NCBI GenBank assembly: GCA_050732575.1
Contig: JBOHRF010000118.1
Span: forward strand, 1-13,915
Direction: 5' to 3'
Source: JBBDWZ01 sp050732575
GTDB lineage: Bacteria > Gemmatimonadota > Gemmatimonadetes > Longimicrobiales > RSA9
Length of the DNA stretch: 13,915 nucleotides
Shown here: in pieces, positions 7,446 to 13,915 of the stretch
Layout of the letters: the number at the start of each line of letters is the position of its first letter
How positions within the stretch are numbered: position 1 is the first letter of the stretch
Notes under the pieces: model-generated
What the model saw: only the letters and a program-made list of their open reading frames with translations
The model's database searches: none
What the model was told of the DNA's origin: nothing
Position numbers and translations under genes: made by a program

Positions 7446-8345
7446 CTACAACGCGGCGATTCGGTGTTTGAGGGCGCGCTGGATCATGCTTCGGATCCTG
7501 CCGGGCGCTTCCGCCGCAGGCGGAGCCGGCGCGCCATCGCGGGACACCCGTGAACTTTCCGGCACCAGCGCCATTGGCAACACTCCATTCTTGCCCGGCC
7601 GGTGCACCTCTGGTTCAGCCGGCTTTACCGGGGCTGGCCCGAGGTTCTTGCGTAGGTTGTCAATGAAGGCCGTCATCGGTTCGCAGGGCACGTCACCCTG
7701 GTGTTCGAGCAGCGAGCGTTCCCAGTTCTGATAATGGCACAGGGCATCCTCGCCCCGCCCCGAGCGGGCCAGCGCTGTCATGAACAGGCGGTGTGCTTCC
7801 TGGTTGTCTTCATCGAGCTCGAGCCAACGACTGGCCTGCGTGATGGCCGCTACATAGTTGGCCTGCTCGATCAGCTTGCCAATCCACAAACGTGCTGCAT
7901 GCGAAAACGTGCGCGCCAGGACCGCGCGCCTGCGTTCGACCCAGCGTTCCCAATCGCACGCCTTGCTCAAATAGAACCCGTCCAGGAACGGTCGCCGATA
8001 GAGCGCGAGCGCAAGCTCATACTCACCACGGTCAGCGAGCGTCCCGAAGTCGCCAGCGTCGCTGATCAGCGATTCGCAGGCCCGCACCTCGCCACCCCTG
8101 GTCTCAATGCAGTTGCTGCCGAAAACCTGGCGGATCGAGTAAATCGACTGGGTCAGCCGTCGGCCAGCCCGCGATTCATCGATTTCCGGATAGAACAGCG
8201 CCACGATCCGGGCGCGCGGTGCACTGCGTTCCATGGCCAGGTAGGCCAGCAATGCGAAGCGCCGCTTCTGGACGGGCAGAGTGGTTTCCGCACCATCGCA
8301 CACGCAGCTGGGTTCGCTCAGCGTGATGACGTTAATGATCGACAT
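7446..8345 (-). CDS. SARP-like regulator with bacterial transcriptional activation domain (BTAD)
   Basis: A 299-residue protein from ATG at 8345, chosen because GAGG lies 9 bases upstream; an in-frame GTG at 8390 would add 15 residues but has weaker support. Residues about 15-95 form an OmpR-like winged helix (LPVQKRRFALLAYLAMERSA, ARIVALFYPEIDESRAGRRL, TQSIYSIRQVFG). Residues about 95-245 are a BTAD helical repeat domain: GEYELALALYRRPFLDGFYL, WVERRRAVLARTFSHAARLW, EAHRLFMTALARSGRGEDAL, CHYQNWERSLLEH. The last about 55 residues are proline- and alanine-rich and of low complexity. SARP proteins activate nearby genes by binding direct repeats near the -35 region. This one lacks the ATPase and TPR domains of large relatives. 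It is transcribed divergently from the sigma-CHAT operon over a 206-bp gap with repeated TTCGAC motifs, so it may control that operon; this is inference. Confidence 0.88.
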   Translation of the reverse strand: MSIINVITLSEPSCVCDGAETTLPVQKRRFALLAYLAMERSAPRARIVALFYPEIDESRAGRRLTQSIYSIRQVFGSNCIETRGGEVRACESLISDAGDFGTLADRGEYELALALYRRPFLDGFYLSKACDWERWVERRRAVLARTFSHAARLWIGKLIEQANYVAAITQASRWLELDEDNQEAHRLFMTALARSGRGEDALCHYQNWERSLLEHQGDVPCEPMTAFIDNLRKNLGPAPVKPAEPEVHRPGKNGVLPMALVPESSRVSRDGAPAPPAAEAPGRIRSMIQRALKHRIAAL

Positions 8346-8502
8346 GAAGGTCAACCTCACAAACCGTGAACGTCGAATGCCTCTCGGCACTCTGACCCTA
8401 CATCGCGGTTAGACGGACGCAGGTTTCGACTTTCGCAAAAGGCGTGGCTGCCGTCATCAAATGCTCATGTGTGCAACTCTCATTACCGGTCCCAAGTGGG
8501 CG

Positions 8503-8532
8503 TTGACGATCGTTCCCGATGGCCGGTAGAAT
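8503..8532 (+). promoter_or_regulatory. Sigma-70-type promoter of the sigma-CHAT operon
   Basis: TTGACG (8503-8508) and TAGAAT (8527-8532) are separated by 18 bp, close to the vegetative consensus. Transcription would start near 8539, leaving a leader of only about 12 nt with the AAAGG ribosome binding site (8539-8543). This suggests the operon is read by the housekeeping polymerase and not only by its own sigma factor. Confidence 0.6.
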
Positions 8533-8549
8533 TCGACTAAAGGTCGAAT
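8531..8549. promoter_or_regulatory. Perfect inverted repeat over the -10 box and ribosome binding site
   Basis: ATTCGAC (8531-8537), spacer TAAAG, GTCGAAT (8543-8549). It overlaps the end of the -10 box, the expected transcription start and the Shine-Dalgarno AAAGG. As DNA it looks like a repressor operator; as RNA only the 3' part would be transcribed, so a hairpin is unlikely if the start is near 8539. The same half-site occurs at 8372-8378 (GTCGAAT) and 8425-8430 (TTCGAC) in the same intergenic region. Confidence 0.55.
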
Positions 8550-8551
8550 AA

Positions 8552-9328
8552 ATGTTTTCTTTCTCCGATGCCGGACCGAATCGCCAGGCTGCTTTCCTTG
8601 CGAACCTGGAAACGATCGACCGGATTATTGCCGCGATCTGTCGTCGCTACCTCGTTCCCTCCGCGGATCAGGAAGACTTTGGATCGTTTGCCAAGCTGCG
8701 CCTCATGGAGGACGATTACGCGGTCTTCGCCAAGTTCCAGGGACGAAGCTCGCTGACTACCTACCTTAACGTTGTCTTAACGAATTACTTCCGTGACTTT
8801 CGTACCGCCCAGTGGGGCCGCTGGCGACCGTCAGCTGAGGCCAGGCGGCTAGGCACTATCGCATTACGGCTGGAGGCTCTGGTGTATCGAGATGGCTGCT
8901 CGATGCGAGAGGCAATCGAGGTATTGCGATCAGCCGGCGGCGAGCTGCCCAACGACACCGACTTGTTCCGTCTGGCGTCCCGCCTGCAGGTGCGCAGTCG
9001 CGTGCAGGAAGTGGGCTCCGATGCGGCAGGCGAGGTTTCGGCTCCGGACCATACGGACGCCACTATCGTGGAGTCAGAGGTCGATCAGGCGCGCGCGCGC
9101 GCGGCACAGGAACTGGATCGTGCGTTGCAGAGCCTGCCGGCGCAGGACCAGGTGATCGTGCGCATGCGGCATCTGGATGGGGTGAGCGTGGCCGACATTG
9201 CGCGCATGCTTGGCATCCAGCAAAAGCCCTTGTATCGCCGTATGGAAGCGATCCTGGACGGGCTGCGGCGGCAGCTGGAGGAACGCGGCGTGAACGTAGA
9301 GTCGTTGCGGACAATTCTGGCCGAATGA
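8552..9328 (+). CDS. ECF-like sigma-70 family RNA polymerase sigma factor
   Basis: A 258-residue protein. Region 2 spans about 15-100: FLANLETIDRIIAAICRRYL, then DQEDFGSFAKLRLMEDDYAV, FAKFQGRSSLTTYLNVVLTN and YFRDFRTAQWGRWRPS, the last with the aromatic/basic -10 melting part. Region 4 spans about 185-243: ALQSLPAQDQVIVRMRHLDG, then VSVADIARMLGIQQKPLYRR, a clear helix-turn-helix. The roughly 85-residue linker between them is long for an ECF factor and contains a (GC)7 run encoding ARARA. Only two sigma domains are seen, so the group is ECF-like. AAAGG lies 8 bases before ATG. The stop overlaps the next start (ATGA), which implies translational coupling with the putative anti-sigma factor. The target promoter sequence is not known. 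Confidence 0.92.
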   Translation: MFSFSDAGPNRQAAFLANLETIDRIIAAICRRYLVPSADQEDFGSFAKLRLMEDDYAVFAKFQGRSSLTTYLNVVLTNYFRDFRTAQWGRWRPSAEARRLGTIALRLEALVYRDGCSMREAIEVLRSAGGELPNDTDLFRLASRLQVRSRVQEVGSDAAGEVSAPDHTDATIVESEVDQARARAAQELDRALQSLPAQDQVIVRMRHLDGVSVADIARMLGIQQKPLYRRMEAILDGLRRQLEERGVNVESLRTILAE

Positions 9329-10332
9329 GCGAGGGTAACGGGAAATCCGCATTTCGCGTACGTCTAATCAACCAGGCATTGTCGGGAGTTCGCCAATATG
9401 ATCAGACAACCATGAGTGCCGGATCACCCGATCCGGAGACCCTGGCAGCGTTTGTAGACGGAACGCTGGCGGCCAGCGAACGCGACCGAGTGAGTCGTGC
9501 GTTGGCCAGTTCGCCGGAACTTTATGAAACCGTGGTCGAAGCCGTGGCCGTGCGCAACGAGCTTCTGGCTGAGCGCGTCTTGCCCATCTCGGTGCGTATC
9601 CGATCGCGCATGCTTCGACCTGCTGTCGCGCTGCCCATTGCGGCTGCGCTGGCGGGACTGCTTATGGTTGGCCGCGTCCTGCAGTCGCCTTCCAGTCCAT
9701 ACGCACTGCAGCTGGTCGAAGACGCAGCCTGGATCACGCAAATGCAACAACAAGGCGCGCATCCAACATTGGGCAGGGAGTGGAGTCGAATTGTATGGCC
9801 GGCATCACGCAGCGCCACTGCGTCCGGCTTGCCGGTCAACGCCGCGTTTGGCGCCGGTGTGCTGCTGGTCAACCTGGAAGTAGCAGCAGCCATAAGAGAC
9901 GGTGCTGGTGAGACGACTGCGCGCTCGGAGTTGTCGCGCATTCTGGGCGATGTACCCCTTGGTAGCCGGGCTGCATCGCTTGCCGCCACCGCCACGACGG
10001 AGCGGGCGCGGCGCGATCTGGCGCGGAGCATCGAGCAGTTGTTTGCAGGCTCGCCGTGGTACGCACTGGGTATTTGGCTGGGCCAGGCGCGGTTGGCGGC
10101 GGCGGCGGGCGATCCGGCTTTCTTTGCACCGGACGCACCGGCAACGAAAGCCCTGAACGACGTGCGTGACCGACTCGCAGCGGACCCGACCATCCGCGCT
10201 GACGCCAACACAGAAGCTACGCTGAACCAGGTAAACGCGTTACTCGATCAGATGAAGGCAGGTCGGCTGAGCGGAGCCACGGCGAGTGCTTCGCTTGCGT
10301 CGATACTGGCTGTGGCCGCCGCGAGCCGATAG
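9325..10332 (+). CDS. Putative single-pass membrane anti-sigma factor, cysteine-free
   Basis: A 335-residue protein overlapping the sigma gene by 4 bases. Residues 35-85 (SPDPETLAAFVDGTLAASER, then DRVSRALASSPELYETVVEA) resemble the N-terminal helical domain of zinc-finger anti-sigma factors (CPDxExLAAYxDGxLxxxERxxVxxHLxxCxxC), but the positions usually held by Cys are not cysteine. One membrane helix follows at about 98-119 (LRPAVALPIAAALAGLLMVG). The 215-residue C-terminal part is Ala-rich, mostly helical and should be periplasmic. No known domain is recognised there. Position right after an ECF sigma gene with ATGA coupling is the classic anti-sigma place, which supports the call more than similarity does. 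An alternative start, Met30 at 9412, lacks a ribosome binding site. Confidence 0.65.
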   Translation: MSEGNGKSAFRVRLINQALSGVRQYDQTTMSAGSPDPETLAAFVDGTLAASERDRVSRALASSPELYETVVEAVAVRNELLAERVLPISVRIRSRMLRPAVALPIAAALAGLLMVGRVLQSPSSPYALQLVEDAAWITQMQQQGAHPTLGREWSRIVWPASRSATASGLPVNAAFGAGVLLVNLEVAAAIRDGAGETTARSELSRILGDVPLGSRAASLAATATTERARRDLARSIEQLFAGSPWYALGIWLGQARLAAAAGDPAFFAPDAPATKALNDVRDRLAADPTIRADANTEATLNQVNALLDQMKAGRLSGATASASLASILAVAAASR

Positions 10333-10355
10333 CTATCACGTAACAAAACGGATGG

Positions 10356-13300
10356 GTGCGGGCAACTTCCTACGCTGGTTTGTCCGATTTGAAGATTCCC
10401 GGCTTGCTGAATCACCGGCAATCCCGTTGCGGGCGCGCATTGCTTTTCCTGTGCGCTGCAGCGCCAGCTGCGCTCTTCACCTTCCTGGCCTGCGCTTCCC
10501 AGCCCAATGATGCTGCGATTGAGAGACGGTTGATCCGCAAGCTGATCGACCAGCGCTTGACCGTCGGCAGACTGGCAAACCAGGAAGCCTGGAATGCCTG
10601 CGCAACACTCTGGACCGACGGATTGGTAGTGCCCAACACGATGTGCAACGAGACCGCTGCCGATCCAACCACGGATGCAGCGCTGGAAGCGCGCTGGGGG
10701 CCCCGCCTGTCGGCACGGCGCACGCCGGTGACGCTACGGGCAGAGGCGCTGCTCGAGTTGAAGTGGCATCACGACACGTTGCCAGCACTTGACCGCGCCC
10801 TTGCAGCGCTCGAGCAGGCCCGAGAGCTGGTGCCGCAAGATCCCATCATCCTGAACGATCTTGCAGTTGCCTACATCGAAATGGCGGAGCGCAGCCAGCA
10901 GCTCGAGCCCATGCTGCGCGCTCTCGATCTGGTCGAGCGCGCGCTGGTTCAGGATTCGATGCTCGTGGCCGCCCGCTTCAACCGCGCGCTCATCATGGAG
11001 CGCCTGTACCTGTTAGAGAGCGCTCGGCGTGCGTGGACCCGCTATCTCGTGCTGGACGCGCACTCAAAGTGGCGAGAGGAGGCCGAGCAACACATTCGCG
11101 AGCTGCCGCTTACTGCCGATACGACCACCTGGAACCTGGCGAAGCTCGAGGCTGCACCTGCGGACAGCACACGCAGTTGGGTGAGCCGGTCACCACAGAC
11201 AGCCCGCGATTTCTGTTTTTTCACGCTCCTGCCGGCATGGGGGCGCGCCGTCCAAGGCGGCAAAGGCGCACACGCAAAGACACTGCTGCGGCTGGCGCAA
11301 GATATTGCGCGTGGCTTTGCAGAGATGCAGGGCGATCAGAGCGTGGCGCTCGCCATAGAGCCGATCATGCGCGCACAGCAACCACGCGACCGAATGGCGC
11401 GCGCGTACATCGAATTGGGCGAGGGATTGGGGCTCTTTGTGCGCGCGGCTTTCGATCAATCGCCTCGGCTGCTCGAGTCAGCTCGCAACCAACTGCGCGC
11501 GCTCAATTCTCCTGCTGAGCGATGGGCAGCTGTGTATTGGGGCGTTTCTCTGGTCAATCGGGGCAACTACCAAAAAGCGGAATCGATCTTTAGCGAAATC
11601 CTGGCCCGTGCCACGGCCAGCGAACCCGCCCTGGTAGGAAGAACGGTCTGGGCGCAGGGCTTGAGCCAGGTGCGTCAGGGCAATTTCGAGAACGCCAACC
11701 GCCGCTACCGCGATGCCGCGCCTCACATTGAGCGAGCGCGCGAGCGGGAGAATGGCGGCGCCCTCTCCTACTTGTTGTCCGAGGGATTATTGCTGGCGGG
11801 TCAGTCCGTGGCCGGTCGCACGGAAGCGTACCGCGGCCTGCGCGTGCTCTCACCGTTTCGCAAGTCCAACTTCCTGAACAACCACCTGAGCACGGTGGCA
11901 GCCCAGGCCCGCACCCTTGCGCTGTCACACGCGGCACTGGCCCTGATGGATGAGGTCCTGGTCGTTGCCCAGAATCTGGGCAGGCCCGACGTGCTGGCAT
12001 GGGCGCTCCGCGCGCGCGCGCGGGACCTGATGGCGGTGGGCCGAACCACTGAAGCGCGTAACGATCTGACGTCTGCACAGCAATGGGTGGACAAGGTGCC
12101 CGAGGGTAACCGCGATCGTGTGCGCGCGGATGTATCGATCGTTCTGGGACAGCTCGAACTGGACAACGCCCCACACGCGGCGCTGGCTATTTTGACCGAT
12201 GTGGTCAACACCTACCGCACGTTGAACACGGGTGTGCTGCTGCCCAACGCGCTCTACACAACCGCGCGCGCGGCCCGGGCCAGTGGCCATGCGGCGGAAG
12301 CGCGTGGCCACTTGGACCAGGCCATTCAGCATATCGAAAAGCAACGGGCAACGTTTCAGTCCGCCGAATCGCGAGCCATGCTCTATGAGACGGTAGAAAC
12401 CGTGTTCGACGAAGTCATTGGCCTGGAGCTCGACGCACGGCCAACCTCAGCATTCGATTACCTGGAGCGCAGTCGCGCGGCAGCCCGATCGCTGGGCGAG
12501 ACAGGGGCCCACTCCGACGGCAGCCTGATGGCTCGAGTCCGGAATGCCGTTGCGCAGAACATGCTGCTGATCGAGTACGCGCTACTGCCTGGTGAAATTG
12601 CGGTCTGGACGGTGTCAGCGCGGCGGGACTCGCTCTACCGGATACCCGTACCGCGTGACTCGATTGCCGCACTGGTCGAGCAATTCGGACGTGAAACGAA
12701 CCTCACCGACGCCCATGCCAAGCAGGCGCGCGCGTCACTGTTCGAAGTCCTGATTCGACCGTTGGAGCGGGAGCTGAAAGGCATTTCCAAGCTCGCCATC
12801 GTGCCCGATCGCGAGTTGCACAGCATCCCGTTCGCCGCGCTCTGGGATAGCCTGTCCGGAAAGTACGTAATCGAACAATACCAGGTGCACACGTTGCCCA
12901 GTGCGGCATTCCTGGTCGATGCCGCGCAGCCACGCGCTCGTCCGGGTGCCGTGCAAGCACTGGTGGTCGGCAACCCGGCCATCGACACAGCCGCGGGGCT
13001 GCAACTGCCTCCATTACCAGGAGCCAAGGTTGAAGCGGACTCCATCGCGCAACTCTACGATCGTTCGCTGCTGTTGGTAGAAGAACGGGCAACACGTGAC
13101 AGCGTGCTTCGGCTGCTGCCCGACCAATCGGTATTTCACTTTGCCGGCCATGCCGTGTTCAACAGCGAACAACCCGAGCTTTCCTACCTGGCGCTCGCTG
13201 CCCGCGGAGCCCATGAAACCGGTATTCTGGACGCCCGGGAAATCGGAACACTGCGGCTGTCTAATCTGAAACTCGTGGTACTTGCAGCCTGCAGCACCCT

Positions 13301-13565
13301 GAATCCGCGCACTACACGCGTGGGCGTTGTGGCCGGTTTGGCGCACAGTTTCCTGCGGGCCGGAGCGCCGGCCATTGTCAGCTCACTCTGGAGCGTAGGG
13401 GATGCCGGCACGGCCGGTTTGTTGTACGACTTTCACAAGTATTTCGCCAAAAGCGGTGATGCAGCCGGGGCGCTCCAGTCCGCACAGCTCGACGCCTTGA
13501 AATCCGAACAACCGGAGCGGCGCGCAATTCAAAACTGGGCCGCCTTCATATACACAGGGATCTGA
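10356..13565 (+). CDS. TPR-repeat CHAT-domain protease, predicted exported lipoprotein
   Basis: A 1069-residue protein from GTG at 10356, with a weak GGA upstream; a TTG start further in is possible. Residues 21-46 look like a signal sequence: basic SRCGR, hydrophobic ALLFLCAAAPAALFTFLA, then Cys46 in FLAC, a plausible but imperfect lipobox. Residues about 100-700 are alpha-helical repeats of TPR type, e.g. PQDPIILNDLAVAYIEMAER, NRGNYQKAESIFSEILARAT and ASGHAAEARGHLDQAIQHIE. From about 736 a CHAT (caspase-like) domain starts with LLIEYALLPGEIAVWTVS. It includes ISKLAIVPDRELHSIPFAAL, the catalytic His932 in FHFAGHAVF, Cys979 in LVVLAACSTLNPRTTRVGVV, and the end GAPAIVSSLWSVGDAGTAGL. Both dyad residues are intact, so peptidase activity is likely. 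TPR-CHAT proteins cleave specific partners on activation. The neighbouring sigma/anti-sigma pair and unknown gene are the candidate partners or controls. Confidence 0.92.
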   Translation: MRATSYAGLSDLKIPGLLNHRQSRCGRALLFLCAAAPAALFTFLACASQPNDAAIERRLIRKLIDQRLTVGRLANQEAWNACATLWTDGLVVPNTMCNETAADPTTDAALEARWGPRLSARRTPVTLRAEALLELKWHHDTLPALDRALAALEQARELVPQDPIILNDLAVAYIEMAERSQQLEPMLRALDLVERALVQDSMLVAARFNRALIMERLYLLESARRAWTRYLVLDAHSKWREEAEQHIRELPLTADTTTWNLAKLEAAPADSTRSWVSRSPQTARDFCFFTLLPAWGRAVQGGKGAHAKTLLRLAQDIARGFAEMQGDQSVALAIEPIMRAQQPRDRMARAYIELGEGLGLFVRAAFDQSPRLLESARNQLRALNSPAERWAAVYWGVSLVNRGNYQKAESIFSEILARATASEPALVGRTVWAQGLSQVRQGNFENANRRYRDAAPHIERARERENGGALSYLLSEGLLLAGQSVAGRTEAYRGLRVLSPFRKSNFLNNHLSTVAAQARTLALSHAALALMDEVLVVAQNLGRPDVLAWALRARARDLMAVGRTTEARNDLTSAQQWVDKVPEGNRDRVRADVSIVLGQLELDNAPHAALAILTDVVNTYRTLNTGVLLPNALYTTARAARASGHAAEARGHLDQAIQHIEKQRATFQSAESRAMLYETVETVFDEVIGLELDARPTSAFDYLERSRAAARSLGETGAHSDGSLMARVRNAVAQNMLLIEYALLPGEIAVWTVSARRDSLYRIPVPRDSIAALVEQFGRETNLTDAHAKQARASLFEVLIRPLERELKGISKLAIVPDRELHSIPFAALWDSLSGKYVIEQYQVHTLPSAAFLVDAAQPRARPGAVQALVVGNPAIDTAAGLQLPPLPGAKVEADSIAQLYDRSLLLVEERATRDSVLRLLPDQSVFHFAGHAVFNSEQPELSYLALAARGAHETGILDAREIGTLRLSNLKLVVLAACSTLNPRTTRVGVVAGLAHSFLRAGAPAIVSSLWSVGDAGTAGLLYDFHKYFAKSGDAAGALQSAQLDALKSEQPERRAIQNWAAFIYTGI

Positions 13566-13580
13566 GTCGAAACTCTCTCA

Positions 13581-13586
13581 AAGGAG
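13581..13586 (+). promoter_or_regulatory. Strong ribosome binding site setting the last gene's start
   Basis: AAGGAG lies 5 bases before the ATG at 13592. It is the best Shine-Dalgarno in the window and suggests that this protein is made in larger amount than the CHAT protease from the same transcript. Confidence 0.75.
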
Positions 13587-13591
13587 TGCGT

Positions 13592-13915
13592 ATGGCGTTC
13601 GATCTTGAAGTCGAGTTCACCGGGCTGTGCCTGTACGTCACGAACAAGAAGGGCCGCGGGGAGGTGACGGTGTTGATGCCCGATTGCCGGCGCACGATTG
13701 CTGATGATCTGCTGGAAGATGGCAGCAGAGGCGAGCCGCACGTCGGCTATCTGCGCGTCGACCTGGCCAACCTCGCCCATCTGCCGCGCCTGGCGCGCCC
13801 GAACGTGCAGGTGCCGAGAAGCGACCCGATCGACAGCCCGAGGTTCGAGGTCGTCTATCAGTTCGACCAGCAAGAGCTGGACTTCGGGATCGCGGACGCC
13901 GGCCCAGTAGAACGC
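13592..13915 (+). CDS. Unrecognised protein with FTGLCLYV N-terminus, cut by window edge
   Basis: The first 108 codons are open to the window end: MAFDLEVEFTGLCLYVTNKK, then GRGEVTVLMPDCRR, EPHVGYLRVDLANLAHLPR and SPRFEVVYQFDQQELDFGIA. I do not recognise a family with a known function. There is no signal peptide or membrane segment in the visible part, and the pattern of alternating hydrophobic residues suggests beta strands. It follows the CHAT gene by 26 bases on the same strand with a strong ribosome binding site, so it is almost certainly in the same operon. It could be a substrate, partner or immunity-like regulator of the CHAT protease; none of these is shown by the sequence. Absence of a signal peptide would place it in the cytoplasm, away from an exported CHAT protein. 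Confidence 0.8.
   Translation, partial: MAFDLEVEFTGLCLYVTNKKGRGEVTVLMPDCRRTIADDLLEDGSRGEPHVGYLRVDLANLAHLPRLARPNVQVPRSDPIDSPRFEVVYQFDQQELDFGIADAGPVER

Noticed and set aside
9522..10211. 229-codon minus-strand frame opposite the putative anti-sigma gene
   Set aside because: Ser/Arg/Ala-rich shadow of a coupled plus-strand gene, with no motif.
10352..10510. ATG at 10352 as the start of the CHAT gene
   Set aside because: It is in another frame that stops early; the long frame starts with GTG at 10356.
8503..13915. A type III-E CRISPR (Craspase) locus
   Set aside because: The TPR-CHAT protein and sigma factor bring it to mind, but no repeat-spacer array, gRAMP-like gene or Cas1/Cas2 is present in the window.
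1..13915. tRNA, rRNA, riboswitch or CRISPR array
   Set aside because: No cloverleaf with a TTCRANNC-type arm, no rRNA-like sequence, no known riboswitch core and no regularly spaced repeats were seen by eye on either strand.

Overview
The window is GC-rich (about 60 % by eye), gene-dense DNA from a Gram-negative bacterium. A TonB-dependent outer-membrane receptor, a Tat-exported oxidoreductase and a probable lipoprotein show a double membrane. The combination of an ADOP/MacB-type permease with a PadR repressor, a SARP/BTAD regulator, and an ECF sigma factor beside a CHAT protease fits soil or environmental lineages such as Gemmatimonadota, Acidobacteriota or Xanthomonadales/Steroidobacter-like Gammaproteobacteria. 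I cannot choose between these from the sequence alone.

Left part (1-8345, minus strand). From right to left this holds: a BTAD/SARP-like regulator (8345-7446) followed by a hairpin; a Tat-signal aldo/keto reductase (7306-6353) whose expected catalytic histidine is tryptophan; a TonB-dependent receptor with an N-terminal carboxypeptidase-regulatory-like domain (6129-3676) followed by a strong hairpin; a 0.8-kb degenerate stretch (2860-3675) with the frameshifted remains of an XRE-type repressor, a 12-bp perfect inverted repeat, an orphan plus-strand terminator and short tandem repeats; then a PadR repressor (2859-2515) seven bases ahead of a MacB/ADOP permease (2507 to the window edge, C-terminus missing). 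The PadR gene has a recognisable promoter with an inverted repeat at the predicted transcription start, which suggests autorepression of the PadR-permease pair.

Right part (8503-13915, plus strand). A divergent operon starts from a good sigma-70-type promoter with a 19-bp inverted repeat over its -10 region and Shine-Dalgarno. It encodes an ECF-like sigma factor (8552-9328), overlapped by ATGA with a one-pass membrane protein that looks like a cysteine-free anti-sigma factor (9325-10332), then a 1069-residue exported TPR-CHAT protease with an intact His-Cys dyad (10356-13565), and, 26 bases on with a strong ribosome binding site, the start of an unrecognised protein (13592 to the edge).

The most interesting unit is this sigma / membrane anti-sigma / TPR-CHAT / unknown-protein operon with a divergent SARP-like regulator. 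TPR-CHAT proteases are known as activated caspase-like peptidases, and in type III-E CRISPR the TPR-CHAT protease cleaves a protein linked to an ECF sigma factor. Here a similar set of parts stands without any CRISPR component. This suggests, as inference only, a protease-controlled sigma switch in which the CHAT protein cuts the anti-sigma factor or the downstream unknown protein.
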